Shown here one piece after another: positions 48,113 to 57,568 of a stretch of DNA of 64,000 bases. Below the pieces are notes generated by a model. The model did no database searches and was not told the origin of the DNA. It saw only the letters and a list, made by a program, of their open reading frames with translations. Source of the DNA: Halobacillus sp. A1. Lineage in GTDB: Bacteria > Bacillota > Bacilli > Bacillales > Halobacillaceae. The stretch is from NCBI RefSeq assembly GCF_024189295.1, contig NZ_JAIZEN010000005.1:186001-250000 (forward strand), written 5' to 3'. A program made the translations under genes and the position numbers. How positions within the stretch are numbered: the first letter of the stretch is position 1; each line of letters starts with the position of its first letter.

Positions 48113-50116
48113 ATGGCAAATAGTCTTGAACAATCTTCAATTAATACCATTCGTACTTTAGCAATTGATGCAGTAGAGAAAGCGAATTCAGGTCACCCTG
48201 GGATGCCGATGGGGGCCGCTCCGATGGCTTACACGCTATGGACGAAATACATGAACCACAACCCTGGAAATTCCAATTGGTTCAATCGTGATCGTTTCGT
48301 ATTATCAGCGGGGCATGGTTCCATGCTTTTATATGGTTTACTTCACCTTTCAGGGTATAACGTGACGATTGATGATTTAAAATCATTCCGTCAGTGGGGT
48401 TCTAAGACTCCTGGACATCCTGAATTCGGACACACAGATGGAGTGGAAGCTACAACTGGACCTTTAGGCCAAGGACTGGCTATGGCGACGGGTATGGCTA
48501 TGGCAGAGGCTCACTTATCTGCAAAGTATAATCGTGATCAGTATAATGTTGTGGACCACCATACATTTGCGATTTGCGGCGATGGTGACTTAATGGAGGG
48601 TGTATCTCAGGAGTCCGCATCACTTGCCGGCCACTTAGGTTTAGGGAAGCTTGTGGTTTTGTATGATTCCAATGACATTTCTCTGGATGGCGATTTAAAC
48701 CGTTCCTTCAGTGAGAGTGTTGAGAAGCGTTATGAAGCATATGGCTGGCAGGTTATCCGTGTTGAAGACGGAACGGATACGGATGAAATCGCAAAAGCGA
48801 TTGAGAAAGCTAAGCAGAATACAGAACAGCCTACAATGATTGAAGTGAAAACGGTAATAGGCTATGGTTCACCTAATAAATCAGGTAAATCCGCCTCCCA
48901 TGGTGCCCCTCTTGGAAGCGAAGAAGTAGAAGCTACCAAAGAGTATTACAAATGGGGTCATGAGCCATTCCACGTTCCTGATGAAGTATATGAAGATTTC
49001 AGCAAGAAAGTGAAAGATAACGGATCCCAAAAAGAAGCTGAGTGGAATGATCTATTCCAGCAATATAAAGAAGCGAACCCTGAATTAGCTCGTGAACTTG
49101 AGCAAGCTATGGAAGGAAAGCTGCCTGAAGGATGGGAGAAAGAACTTCCTTCATTTGAACCTGGTGAAGATAATCCAGCTACTCGTGCAGCTTCGGGCGA
49201 AGTCATCAATGCCCTTTCAGAAAAGATTCCTTATTTCTTCGGTGGAAGTGCGGATTTAGCAGGATCTAATAAGACGGCAGTGAAGGATCAGGAAGATTTC
49301 TCTCGCAAAAATTATGCCGGGCGTAATATTTGGTTCGGTGTTCGTGAGTTTGCGATGGCAGCTGCGTTAAATGGGATGGCGCTTCACGGCGGCTTAAGAG
49401 TTTATGCAGGTACATTCTTCGTATTTAGTGATTACCTGCGCCCTGCGCTGCGTTTGTCTGCTCTCATGAATCTGCCTGTAAACTATGTGCTGACTCATGA
49501 CTCCGTTGCTGTAGGTGAAGATGGACCAACACATGAACCAGTTGAACAACTGTCTTCATTGCGTGCGGTGCCTAATTTATCTGTGGTTCGTCCTGCAGAT
49601 GGAAATGAGACTAGCGCAGCATGGAGACTAGCTCTTGAGTCCAATACGACTCCAAACGCTCTCGTATTAACACGTCAAAACCTGCCTACATTAGAGGGTA
49701 CGAAAGAACTTGCTTATGAAGGCGTTAAGCGTGGAGCTTACATCCTGAGCGATTCAGATAAAGACACTCCAGATGGTATTTTGCTTGCTTCAGGGTCTGA
49801 AGTTCAATTAGCCGTTAATGCGCAAAATGAGCTTAAAACGAAAGGCTTTGATGTACGAGTAGTAAGTGTTCCATCATTTGATCGTTTTGAAAAACAGGAT
49901 CGAGAGTATAAGGAAAGTGTGCTGCCTAACGAAGTAAGACAACGACTAGCCATTGAAATGGGAGCTTCCTTCGGATGGGAACGCTACGTTGGTCTTGATG
50001 GAGCAGTCATCGGAATCGACAAATTCGGAGCGTCAGCACCAGGAGATACAGTAATTGAGAAATATGGTTTTACTGTTGAAAATGTAGTGAAACATGCTGA
50101 AAATTTAATGAAGTAA
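48113..50116 (+). CDS. tkt: Transketolase
   Basis: Thiamine-diphosphate enzyme of the non-oxidative pentose phosphate pathway. The ThDP/Mg motif is GDGDLMEG...LYDSN, the N-terminal His lies in [10 protein letters not shown], and the pyrimidine-binding domain has [18 protein letters not shown] and the conserved [15 protein letters not shown]. Length 667 residues is standard. It is monocistronic with a terminator. Confidence 0.98.
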   Translation: MANSLEQSSINTIRTLAIDAVEKANSGHPGMPMGAAPMAYTLWTKYMNHNPGNSNWFNRDRFVLSAGHGSMLLYGLLHLSGYNVTIDDLKSFRQWGSKTPGHPEFGHTDGVEATTGPLGQGLAMATGMAMAEAHLSAKYNRDQYNVVDHHTFAICGDGDLMEGVSQESASLAGHLGLGKLVVLYDSNDISLDGDLNRSFSESVEKRYEAYGWQVIRVEDGTDTDEIAKAIEKAKQNTEQPTMIEVKTVIGYGSPNKSGKSASHGAPLGSEEVEATKEYYKWGHEPFHVPDEVYEDFSKKVKDNGSQKEAEWNDLFQQYKEANPELARELEQAMEGKLPEGWEKELPSFEPGEDNPATRAASGEVINALSEKIPYFFGGSADLAGSNKTAVKDQEDFSRKNYAGRNIWFGVREFAMAAALNGMALHGGLRVYAGTFFVFSDYLRPALRLSALMNLPVNYVLTHDSVAVGEDGPTHEPVEQLSSLRAVPNLSVVRPADGNETSAAWRLALESNTTPNALVLTRQNLPTLEGTKELAYEGVKRGAYILSDSDKDTPDGILLASGSEVQLAVNAQNELKTKGFDVRVVSVPSFDRFEKQDREYKESVLPNEVRQRLAIEMGASFGWERYVGLDGAVIGIDKFGASAPGDTVIEKYGFTVENVVKHAENLMK

Positions 50117-50128
50117 TGATATTTAAGG

Positions 50129-50157
50129 CTACTGCGCATTTTGCGCAGTAGTTTCCT
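50129..50157 (+). terminator. Terminator after tkt
   Basis: CTACTGCGCA / TGCGCAGTAG, a perfect 10-bp stem with a 3-base loop and a TTTCCTT tail. Confidence 0.8.
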
Positions 50158-50172
50158 TATGCAACTAGTATT

Positions 50173-50238
50173 TTGACAAAAGTTATGCACCGCTATGGAC
50201 AAAAAGTGACAAACTAATTCTTCCTTGCTCGGTATAAT
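50173..50238 (+). promoter_or_regulatory. sirA promoter region with Spo0A-box-like repeats
   Basis: TATAAT at 50233-50238 is the likely -10. Upstream, GACAAA occurs three times (50175, 50198, 50208). The first, TTTGACAAA, is one base from the inverted 0A box TTCGACAAA. The B. subtilis sirA gene is activated by Spo0A~P. Confidence 0.45.
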
Positions 50239-50260
50239 ACTAGCAAGGAGGGGTGGTTAT

Positions 50261-50668
50261 ATGAAGTTTGCGATCTACGCCATCAAAAGGGATGTAACTG
50301 AAAAATACTATTATAAAGTAGATTTGTTAAAACGTTTTTTTGAAGAATGTTGGACATTTTCAGATTCTTCCATTTACAAGAAGCAATTAGATTACATCAC
50401 GAACCATTTCTCTTTTTACGAATGGTTGAAGAAAATACAAGGAAATCATTCAATTTTAAGCGATAGAATATACGATTGTGAAATGAATTATGATATAATA
50501 GAAGGCAAGAACTGCTGTTGTCTATTTCAGTGTGACAGCCTCTGGCAAGCAGAACGGGTATTATTTCAACCGCTACGAATGTGCAATCAAACTTTTTTTA
50601 TCATAGAAGAAAGCGGCGAGCATTACGGATGGATTTCCCCTCTTTTAAGTCAGCGTCTGTTATCGTAA
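50261..50668 (+). CDS. sirA: Sporulation inhibitor of replication SirA (YneE)
   Basis: Small protein that binds DnaA domain I and blocks replication initiation at the onset of sporulation. Recognised by position between tkt and yneF, by size (135 residues), and by the C-terminal YGWISPLLSQR, which matches the YGW region of YneE. The N-terminus is diverged. ATG 50261 lies after AAGGAGGGG. Confidence 0.8.
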   Translation: MKFAIYAIKRDVTEKYYYKVDLLKRFFEECWTFSDSSIYKKQLDYITNHFSFYEWLKKIQGNHSILSDRIYDCEMNYDIIEGKNCCCLFQCDSLWQAERVLFQPLRMCNQTFFIIEESGEHYGWISPLLSQRLLS

Positions 50669-50742
50669 AAAGCTCTATTGTATTCCTGTGAGCATTTTAC
50701 TATACTATTATGGGAGACAACACGAAGGAGGAAGACGTTGAT

Positions 50743-50973
50743 ATGACTTTGGGCATCGTATGGGTAATCATCATTGCTGTTTTAGCTCTAGTTGGTGGTG
50801 TAGCTTTAGGCTTCTTCATTGCTAGGAAATACATGATGAACTACTTGAAAAAGAACCCACCGATAAATGAGCAAATGTTACGTACATTGATGATGCAGAT
50901 GGGGCAGAAGCCTTCACAGAAGAAGATCAATCAAATGATGCGTGCTATGAACAATCAAAATCAAGCAAAATAA
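50743..50973 (+). CDS. yneF: YneF family membrane protein
   Basis: A 76-residue UPF0154 protein with one N-terminal transmembrane helix (about 4-24) followed by the invariant [21 protein letters not shown] and a Met/Gln-rich basic tail. Function unknown. ATG 50743 is preceded by AAGGAGG at 11 bases; the in-frame ATG at 50710 precedes that site. Confidence 0.9.
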   Translation: MTLGIVWVIIIAVLALVGGVALGFFIARKYMMNYLKKNPPINEQMLRTLMMQMGQKPSQKKINQMMRAMNNQNQAK

Positions 50974-51015
50974 AGACAATGCCAGTTTAACTACAGGCGC
51001 TGAAATCTTTCAGAT

Positions 51016-51068
51016 AACCACTTTTCCTATTGGGTTTTAACCTAATCCAATAGGAAAAGTGGTTTTTT
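51016..51068 (+). terminator. Strong terminator after yneF
   Basis: A perfect 18-bp stem (51016-51033 with 51047-51064), a 13-base loop and T6. Confidence 0.93.
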
Positions 51069-51154
51069 GTAGTACAACCGTTTAACTGAATAGGGCAATC
51101 CGACTTGAGGTAAAGAAAAATGTAAAATAGTGAAGTATATTCGTTTATTAGTGT

Positions 51155-51196
51155 CATATTTTAAAAAATATGGTATTATTTAATACAACAATTGTT
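51155..51196 (+). promoter_or_regulatory. Three abutting palindromes before the HTH gene
   Basis: CATATTTTAAAAAATATG (51155-51172), GTATTATTTAATAC (51173-51186) and AACAATTGTT (51187-51196) follow each other without a gap. A cluster of this kind 20 bases upstream of a DNA-binding protein gene looks like an operator. Confidence 0.5.
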
Positions 51197-51215
51197 TTAA
51201 ATGAGGGGGTTCAGG

Positions 51216-51770
51216 ATGCAGTATAATGTGGATCAGGCTTTTGAACAATTAAAACAATACAAAATAACGACAAATAAAGAAAGTCTTCGCAGATGGCTTA
51301 GAAATGGCACGATTAAAGGCATTGAACCGACATCAAGGAAAGAAGGATGGAGAATAAATGAAGAAGATTTATGGGCGTTTATTCGACAGCGAGTTCCAGA
51401 AGTAATCAGAAAAAAACCTATTACAACAAACGTTGCGAAAGAAGAGAAGAATCGTGAATTTTTCCGGGCGGAAATGTGGTGGGAAATGACCCGGAAAAAC
51501 TTGTTCGAAGGATCTGTTCCAGTTAAGAAACAGGATCTAGAAACTTGTATAGCTCATTTGAAGTATCCCGAAGAGTTTGAAGAACTTGTATGGGCACGAA
51601 TAACTGAGCATACTTGGCAAGCTGTGCCGCGCATTTTCTATTTGCATGACGCATTCCTATTTAACAGGAAGCGCCTTAAATTGGACCCTGGCTACGAAAA
51701 TATAAAAGACCAAATTTTATTTTCATTGATTGAACATGTGCGGATATCGGACTATGAAAGGGAAAAATAG
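51216..51770 (+). CDS. Unrecognised helix-turn-helix domain protein
   Basis: A 184-residue protein. Residues 1-65 look like an excisionase/MerR-type helix-turn-helix (NKESLRRWLRNGTIKGI, then a wing GWRINEEDLWAFI). The C-terminal 110 residues are Trp- and charge-rich (FRAEMWWEMTRKNLFEG, WARITEHTWQAVP) and match no family I recognise. ATG 51216 follows GAGGGGG. It sits between yneF and ccdA, where B. subtilis has only a tiny Spo0E-like gene, so it is an insertion in the conserved order. The palindromes upstream suggest autoregulation. Confidence 0.75.
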   Translation: MQYNVDQAFEQLKQYKITTNKESLRRWLRNGTIKGIEPTSRKEGWRINEEDLWAFIRQRVPEVIRKKPITTNVAKEEKNREFFRAEMWWEMTRKNLFEGSVPVKKQDLETCIAHLKYPEEFEELVWARITEHTWQAVPRIFYLHDAFLFNRKRLKLDPGYENIKDQILFSLIEHVRISDYEREK

Positions 51771-51920
51771 CACAGAATTTGGAAGTGGATAAACATCGTT
51801 CAGTTAAATGAGTAAATTTGGTCCCTCTTGCATATAATCTACTAATGCGGTCTTTTCGGACTATGACATAGAATCGTCATTAGATGTTCACTGCCAAGGT
51901 TCGTATTTTACTATTTCGTC

Positions 51921-51929
51921 TGCTACAAT
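51921..51929 (+). promoter_or_regulatory. Extended -10 promoter of ccdA
   Basis: TGCTACAAT is an extended -10 about 35 bases before the ccdA start. The -35 is poor. The rest of 51771-51920 shows nothing assignable. Confidence 0.45.
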
Positions 51930-51963
51930 AAGGGACGAGTGTGTGTAGATGGAGGGATCATTA

Positions 51964-52668
51964 ATGACAGATGTGAATATTTTCTTAGCTTTTGGAGCAG
52001 GTTTTCTTTCGTTTATTTCACCCTGCGTCCTTCCCTTATACCCGGCTTTTCTTTCCTACATAACTGGAATGAGTGTCAGCGAATTACAGAATGATAATGG
52101 AATGCTGAAAAAGCGTAGTTTGATCCATACTATACTGTTCTTACTCGGCTTTTCTACGATCTTTATTATTTTAGGGTTTTCAGGCTCTTTCATTTCTCAA
52201 ATGCTTATACAAAATGACGATATCATTCGCAGAATGGGTGCTGTTTTAATCATCTTTTTCGGGTTTGTCATTATCGGTGTGTTCAATTTTCAATTTCTGA
52301 TGAAAGATCGTAAAGTTCGATTCAAAAATCGTCCGGCTGGATATGCGGGTTCTTTTCTTATTGGATTGACTTTTTCTCTAGGATGGACCCCCTGTACTGG
52401 ACCGATTCTTTCTGCGGTGCTCGTTCTGGCTGCTGATCAACCAGATTTATTCATGGTCATGATGATTGCCTATTCTCTAGGTTTTTCACTGCCTTTCTTA
52501 ATTCTTTCTTTCTTCATTGGTAAAATGGGATGGATCAGACGAAATAGTGCAGCCATAGTAAAAGCTGGCGGATATATAATGATTGGGATGGGAATCGCCC
52601 TTTATTTTGATTGGATGACGATGCTGACTTCATATTTAGCAGGACTCTTCAATTTCCAAGGATTCTAA
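51964..52668 (+). CDS. ccdA: Cytochrome c biogenesis protein CcdA
   Basis: Polytopic membrane thiol-reductant conduit (DsbD beta-domain type) that passes electrons outward to reduce apocytochrome c and, in Bacillus, spore-envelope thioredoxin-like proteins. About six helices. The two active cysteines are in ISPCVLPLYPA (helix 1) and GWTPCTGPIL (helix 4). ATG 51964 lies 7 bases after GGAGGG and gives 234 residues, as in B. subtilis. The ResA-like protein at 57569 is a likely partner. Confidence 0.96.
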   Translation: MTDVNIFLAFGAGFLSFISPCVLPLYPAFLSYITGMSVSELQNDNGMLKKRSLIHTILFLLGFSTIFIILGFSGSFISQMLIQNDDIIRRMGAVLIIFFGFVIIGVFNFQFLMKDRKVRFKNRPAGYAGSFLIGLTFSLGWTPCTGPILSAVLVLAADQPDLFMVMMIAYSLGFSLPFLILSFFIGKMGWIRRNSAAIVKAGGYIMIGMGIALYFDWMTMLTSYLAGLFNFQGF

Positions 52669-52735
52669 GCCGTGGATTTTCTATGCGATTTATATTATGA
52701 TGGTCACAATGAAAAAGGTTAAAAGGAGTTTACTT

Positions 52736-53185
52736 ATGCGAGGGACAAATGATTTGATTTTACGAACAACGACCGCATTTATTGCATTTATTCTATTAGG
52801 TTTTTCTGTCTATTTATTTTTTGCAGGACATAATAAACCTGGTGGAGGCTTCATTGGAGGCTTAATGGCTTCAGCAGCTCTTATTCTCATGTATATGGCA
52901 TATGGACATGAAGCTATGGGGAAAGTGATACGCGTCAACTTTTTGTATATGGTTTTCACGGGATTGCTTATAGCTGTAGCTACAGGTATTGGGTCATTTG
53001 TATTCGGGGCACCGTTCCTGACTCAGAATTTTGGATATTTTCAATTGCCGATTTTAGGAAGGACAGAGCTTGCAACGGCTTTATTGTTTGATTTAGGAGT
53101 CTACTTGACCGTAATCGGGGTAACGATGACGATTATTTTGACGGTGGCTAAAGATCGTCCAGAAGTAGATAAAGCGAACGCATGA
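52736..53185 (+). CDS. Orphan MrpB/MnhB-like antiporter subunit
   Basis: A 149-residue integral membrane protein with four hydrophobic segments. TNDLILRTTT, GHNKPGGGFIGGL and the long stretch GSFVFGAPFLT...FGYFQLPILGRTELATALLFDLGVYL strongly match MrpB, a subunit of the seven-gene Mrp Na+/H+ antiporter. No other mrp gene is nearby. ATG 52736 follows AAAAGGAG. It stands between ccdA and yneJ, where B. subtilis has the CheY-like yneI. Whether it joins an Mrp complex encoded elsewhere or works alone cannot be told here. Confidence 0.88.
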   Translation: MRGTNDLILRTTTAFIAFILLGFSVYLFFAGHNKPGGGFIGGLMASAALILMYMAYGHEAMGKVIRVNFLYMVFTGLLIAVATGIGSFVFGAPFLTQNFGYFQLPILGRTELATALLFDLGVYLTVIGVTMTIILTVAKDRPEVDKANA

Positions 53186-53198
53186 GAGAGTGAACACT

Positions 53199-53669
53199 AT
53201 GTTCTGGTTAATTTCAAGCACGGTTGTTGCATCCATAATGGCTGTCGTTATGATTTTTGTACGTCTGCGAGCTGCTAAAAGGCCAGCAAGTGTAAAAAAA
53301 ATCATTTTACCGCCGTTTTTCATGAGTACAGGAGCACTTATGTTCCTTTTCCCGGTATTCCGAGTTGAATGGACACAGGTTGCAGAAGCTGTTTTGATAG
53401 GTGCGTTATTCTCGATTTTCCTCATTCGTTCTTCGAAGTTTGAGGTGCGAGACGGCCAAATCTACTTAAAGCCTTCAAGGGCTTTCGTATTTATATTATT
53501 CGGTTTATTGGTTCTAAGGATCATTTTAAAAATCATCATTGGAGCCACGATATCGTTCGGGGAAATGAGCGGAATGTTTTTCCTGCTTGCTTTCGGCATG
53601 ATATTCACATGGCGTATAGCGATGCTTATGCAATTCCTGAAACTCGATAGAAATTATAAACAAGCATAA
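53199..53669 (+). CDS. yneJ: CcdC family membrane protein YneJ
   Basis: Membrane protein with about five helices (156 residues) of the CcdC/YneJ family, encoded beside ccdA in Bacillus. The FVRLRAAKRPASVKKIILPP loop and the FLPGMIF-like C-terminal helix (LAFGMIFTWRIAML) fit. It begins at ATG 53199 with GAGAGAG eight bases upstream, 13 bases after the MrpB-like gene. Role unknown. Confidence 0.85.
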   Translation: MFWLISSTVVASIMAVVMIFVRLRAAKRPASVKKIILPPFFMSTGALMFLFPVFRVEWTQVAEAVLIGALFSIFLIRSSKFEVRDGQIYLKPSRAFVFILFGLLVLRIILKIIIGATISFGEMSGMFFLLAFGMIFTWRIAMLMQFLKLDRNYKQA

Positions 53670-53706
53670 AAAGATCGGTCCTATCTTAATAGGGCCGATC
53701 TTTTTA
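53668..53706. terminator. Bidirectional terminator between yneJ and yneK
   Basis: AAAAAGATCGGTCCTAT pairs with ATAGGGCCGATCTTTTT (one wobble) around CTTA. It serves both convergent genes. Confidence 0.92.
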
Positions 53707-54132
53707 CCGTTCAAATAATGGTTGATATGGTGTAATGTCAATTTGCTTTTCTTCGAGTTTTTTGATCAGAAATTTATGGTCTCTTTTCGGAGTTGCTAAA
53801 ATATATCCTTCTATAATAATATCTTCGGTAATTTCAGAACTCTCCTTCTCCAAGGCGACCTGCCCGATTCGACCGGCTATTTTCTGTTTGGCTATATCTC
53901 TGAAAAGCTCTGGAACAGGCGAAACCAGCTCTTCAAGGAGAGCTTTTTGTTCTTTATTCCACATATGGATAGTTTTCTCGATATAAATTTCTTCCCAGTC
54001 TATCGTTGATTTTCCATCTTCTTTCGGAAGACGTTTCAAGAATTTGCGGAACATGAAAAATCCGCCGATCCCCATCAATACGACCATTAGGACAATCCAC
54101 CCGACGATAAAAAAGGCAAAGCCGCCCGACAT
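53704..54132 (-). CDS. yneK: DUF2621 membrane protein YneK
   Basis: A 142-residue protein with one N-terminal transmembrane helix (FFIVGWIVLMVVLMGIGGFF) and a cytoplasmic helical domain ending ITPYQPLFER. The YneK family is of unknown function. I begin at the ATG whose first base is 54132, giving MSGGFAFF; the longer frame to 54198 lacks a good ribosome site and adds a non-family N-terminus. It converges on yneJ and is divergent from acnA. Confidence 0.85.
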   Translation of the reverse strand: MSGGFAFFIVGWIVLMVVLMGIGGFFMFRKFLKRLPKEDGKSTIDWEEIYIEKTIHMWNKEQKALLEELVSPVPELFRDIAKQKIAGRIGQVALEKESSEITEDIIIEGYILATPKRDHKFLIKKLEEKQIDITPYQPLFER

Positions 54133-54235
54133 ATGATCACCCGTTTCATTTTGAATTATCTCTGTAATTATTATAAAAGGAATGCCCTGGAAAGACAAGC
54201 TGAATTGGGAAGTGTCGAATCAGCAAAAAATATGC

Positions 54236-54272
54236 GTAAATATTTTACTTATAAATCGTTTTCATATACAAT
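54236..54272 (+). promoter_or_regulatory. acnA promoter with overlapping palindrome
   Basis: TTTACT (54244-54249), a 17-base spacer and TACAAT (54267-54272). The palindrome GTAAATATTTTAC (54236-54248) overlaps the -35. In B. subtilis citB is repressed by CcpC and CodY at upstream AT-rich dyads; a similar role here is inferred. Confidence 0.55.
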
Positions 54273-54385
54273 AAAGGATGCATATTTGTGGACTTTTCTG
54301 AAAAAAGAAAGCAAATGAACTATTGGGGAATGGGAAAGCCGATTATGGCAAACCATTTAAATTTGATGAGGGGGTAAAAGGAAGT

Positions 54386-57091
54386 ATGGCTAGCAATGCA
54401 TTTAATGCTCGCAAACATTTTGACTTAAATGGCAAAACGTACAACTATTATGATTTAAAAGCCTTAGAAGATGCGGGACACGGAAAGATATCCCGACTGC
54501 CTTTCTCCATCCGTATTTTGCTTGAATCTTTACTGCGCCAACACGATGGTCGCGTTATTAATAACGATCATGTGGAGAGTCTAGCAAACTGGGGAACTAA
54601 CAAATCTAAAGGGGAAGACGTACCTTTTAAACCATCACGCGTTATCCTGCAAGACTTTACAGGAGTACCAGCGGTTGTAGACTTGGCGTCACTCCGTAAA
54701 GCAATGGTTGATCTAGGAGGAAGCCCTGATAAAATCAATCCGGAAGTTCCAGTTGATCTTGTCATTGACCACTCTGTGCAGGTAGACAAGTATGGTACGG
54801 CGGACTCCTTAAACGTAAATATGGAGCTTGAATTTGAACGTAACCAGGAACGGTACGAATTTCTTCACTGGGCTCAAAAAGCCTTTGATAACTACCGTGC
54901 TGTACCGCCGGCTACAGGAATAGTGCACCAGGTTAACCTTGAATACATCGCAAACGTCGTTCATGCAAAAGAAAACGACGAAGGTTCTTATGATACTTAT
55001 CCAGATACTCTTGTTGGAACAGATTCTCACACAACGATGATCAACGGATTAGGTGTACTAGGCTGGGGTGTTGGAGGCATCGAAGCTGAAGCGGGAATGC
55101 TTGGCCAACCATCCTATTTCCCTGCACCAGAGGTTATCGGAGTGAAACTGAACGGAAGTTTCCCTCAAGGTACTACAGCAACTGACTTAGCTCTCAAAGT
55201 TACACAGAAGTTAAGAGAGCAGAATGTAGTAGGGAAATTTGTAGAATTCTTTGGTCCTGGCCTGCAGGAAATGCCGCTTGCTGATCGTGCAACAATTTCA
55301 AACATGGCCCCTGAATATGGTGCCACGTGTGGATTCTTCCCAGTCGATGGAGAATCTCTGGAATACTTACGTTTAACAGGGCGAAGTGAAGAGCAAATTT
55401 CTCTTGTAGAAAAATACTGCAAAGAAAACAGCCTTTGGTACGATCCTTCCTTCGAAGATCCAGAATTCACGAAATTGGTTGAGATTGATCTGGATGAACT
55501 TGAACCTAACCTTTCAGGTCCAAAGCGCCCTCAGGATTTGATACCACTTTCTCAAATGAAGAAATCTTTTGAGACAGCCATTACTGGTCCTGCAGGAAAC
55601 CACGGATTCGGTCTAGGTGAGCAAGAATTTGATAAGGAAGTTGAAGTGGAGTTCGCTGATGGTAAGAAATCCATTATGAAGACAGGGGCTCTTGCAATCG
55701 CCGCCATCACTTCATGTACGAACACTTCAAACCCTCACGTTATGCTTGGAGCGGGTCTGGTAGCGAAGAAAGCAGTCGATCAAGGTCTTGAAGTACCTGA
55801 TTATGTAAAGACTTCACTTGCGCCTGGATCTAAAGTTGTGACACGTTACCTTGAAGATTCCGGTCTGATGCCGTACTTGAACAAATTAGGGTTTAACCTA
55901 GTAGGATACGGGTGTACAACTTGTATCGGTAACTCTGGTCCTTTGCTTCCTGAGATTGAAAAAGCAATTGCTGATAGTGATTTGACAGCTTCTTCGGTAC
56001 TATCAGGTAACCGTAACTTTGAAGGTCGTATTCACCCGTTAGTAAAAGCGAATTACCTGGCATCTCCTCCACTTGTTGTAGCTTATGCACTTGCTGGAAC
56101 AGTAGATGTTGACCTTAAGACTGAGCCTTTAGGTACTAATAAAAATGGTGAACCGGTTTACTTTGACGATGTGTGGCCGACTCAAGAAGAGATTAAGGAA
56201 GAAATTGCACGCGCAGTTACTCCTGAAATCTTCCGTAAAGAGTATGAGAACGTCTTTAACTCTAATGAGAAATGGAATGAAATTAATACAACGGATGAGC
56301 CTCTATATGATTGGAATGAGGATTCTACGTATATCCAGAATCCACCATTCTTTGAAGGTTTATCACCTGATTCAAATGCCGTAAAACCGCTGAACAATTT
56401 ACGTGTGATTGGTAAATTTGGTGACTCGGTTACAACCGACCACATTTCTCCAGCAGGTGCAATCCCTAAAAACATGCCTGCAGGTGAGTATTTAATTGAA
56501 AATGATGTTTCTCCTCGTAACTTCAACTCGTATGGTTCCCGCCGAGGTAACCACGAGGTAATGATGAGAGGAACGTTTGCGAACATTCGTATTCGTAACC
56601 AATTAGCTCCTGATACTGAAGGTGGTTATACAACTTATTGGCCGACGGAAGAAGTGATGCCAATTTATACCGCTGCGATGAAGTATAAGGAAGACGGTAC
56701 CTCTCTAGCTGTAATAGCTGGAGACGATTACGGTATGGGAAGCTCCCGTGACTGGGCTGCTAAAGGTACAGACCTTCTAGGTATTGAGACTGTCATTGCA
56801 CAAAGTTTTGAGCGTATTCACCGTTCTAACCTGGTCATGATGGGTGTGCTGCCTTTACAGTTCAATGAAGGGGATACTATTGAATCACTAGGATTAACTG
56901 GACGTGAAGCACTTGATATTCATGTCGATGAATCCGTTAAGCCGCGTGATCTCATTAAAGTTACTGCAACTGCAGAAGATGGAACGAAGAAAGAATTTGA
57001 AGTCATTGCTCGATTCGAAAGTGAAGTTGAAGTGGATTACTATCGTCATGGCGGAATTCTGCCGATGGTACTTCGTAATAAATTAAGTTAA
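54386..57091 (+). CDS. acnA: Aconitate hydratase AcnA (CitB)
   Basis: Isomerises citrate to isocitrate in the TCA cycle; in Bacillus it is also an iron-responsive RNA-binding protein. The [4Fe-4S] ligands are the Cys in TSCTNTSNP and the two in [10 protein letters not shown]. The C-terminal swivelling domain carries [13 protein letters not shown] and [20 protein letters not shown] 54386 gives 901 residues and the normal [12 protein letters not shown] start; the open frame from 54323 overlaps the leader. A terminator follows. Confidence 0.97.
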   Translation: MASNAFNARKHFDLNGKTYNYYDLKALEDAGHGKISRLPFSIRILLESLLRQHDGRVINNDHVESLANWGTNKSKGEDVPFKPSRVILQDFTGVPAVVDLASLRKAMVDLGGSPDKINPEVPVDLVIDHSVQVDKYGTADSLNVNMELEFERNQERYEFLHWAQKAFDNYRAVPPATGIVHQVNLEYIANVVHAKENDEGSYDTYPDTLVGTDSHTTMINGLGVLGWGVGGIEAEAGMLGQPSYFPAPEVIGVKLNGSFPQGTTATDLALKVTQKLREQNVVGKFVEFFGPGLQEMPLADRATISNMAPEYGATCGFFPVDGESLEYLRLTGRSEEQISLVEKYCKENSLWYDPSFEDPEFTKLVEIDLDELEPNLSGPKRPQDLIPLSQMKKSFETAITGPAGNHGFGLGEQEFDKEVEVEFADGKKSIMKTGALAIAAITSCTNTSNPHVMLGAGLVAKKAVDQGLEVPDYVKTSLAPGSKVVTRYLEDSGLMPYLNKLGFNLVGYGCTTCIGNSGPLLPEIEKAIADSDLTASSVLSGNRNFEGRIHPLVKANYLASPPLVVAYALAGTVDVDLKTEPLGTNKNGEPVYFDDVWPTQEEIKEEIARAVTPEIFRKEYENVFNSNEKWNEINTTDEPLYDWNEDSTYIQNPPFFEGLSPDSNAVKPLNNLRVIGKFGDSVTTDHISPAGAIPKNMPAGEYLIENDVSPRNFNSYGSRRGNHEVMMRGTFANIRIRNQLAPDTEGGYTTYWPTEEVMPIYTAAMKYKEDGTSLAVIAGDDYGMGSSRDWAAKGTDLLGIETVIAQSFERIHRSNLVMMGVLPLQFNEGDTIESLGLTGREALDIHVDESVKPRDLIKVTATAEDGTKKEFEVIARFESEVEVDYYRHGGILPMVLRNKLS

Positions 57092-57105
57092 TCCCTTCGT
57101 TTATG

Positions 57106-57137
57106 AAAAGCCTGCTGTTATGTACAGCAGGCTTTTT
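57106..57137 (+). terminator. Terminator after acnA
   Basis: AAAAGCCTGCTGT and its complement ACAGCAGGCTTTT enclose TATGT, ending in T5. Confidence 0.93.
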
Positions 57138-57138
57138 C

Positions 57139-57320
57139 TAACTGTTGAAAAAGTACTGTTCTTCTTGTGGAATCCCGGGGGTAGCTGGAACCTCCTGCAG
57201 GATCTGAGAACAGTGCGAGTTCCCGCAGGTCAAGGAAGCTTATGGATGTCTGAGGAATGGGGGTCATTCGCATGGCCTGTCCTTTCATCTCATCAGAAGC
57301 GGAAGATGCTCTCTCTACAG
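57139..57320 (+). repeat. Degenerate member of the palindromic repeat family
   Basis: CTCCTGCAGGATCTGAG, GAGTTCCCGCAGG and AGGAAGCTTATGG align in order with the cores of the elements at 6304-6424 (reverse) and 6732-6852. It lies between two terminator-like hairpins in the 477-base acnA-ResA gap. The remainder to 57568 has only scattered A/T-rich sequence. Confidence 0.45.
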
Positions 57321-57324
57321 TCTT

Positions 57325-57357
57325 GAAAAACCTGCTGGGCATAACGGTAGGTTTTTC
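57325..57357 (+). terminator. Second hairpin downstream of acnA
   Basis: GAAAAACCTGC pairs with GTAGGTTTTTC (one wobble) around a 10-base loop. Possibly a displaced terminator beyond the repeat. Confidence 0.6.
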
Positions 57358-57568
57358 CTTTTTATAGAAGTTAATCCTAAGTAAAACTCTCTTTATCTTT
57401 ACAAATAGCGCGGAGGATTATAATGTAAGGGGAGAAGGTTGGTCAACGTTAAGCTTGAACAGAGCTATGTGAAGAGTAGCGGACTATAATAAAATTTAGA
57501 TTAGATACATAAACATGTCCATATAAAGACAACAAAAAAGAAAGACTGGTTAGAAAGGAATATACAAA

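Noticed and set aside
55893-56586. Long minus-strand open frames inside acnA
   Set aside because: Antisense shadows of a highly conserved coding region with biased codons; no ribosome sites and no family resemblance.
57120-57326. 68-codon frame after acnA
   Set aside because: It begins inside the acnA terminator and lies in a degenerate palindromic repeat. No ribosome site.
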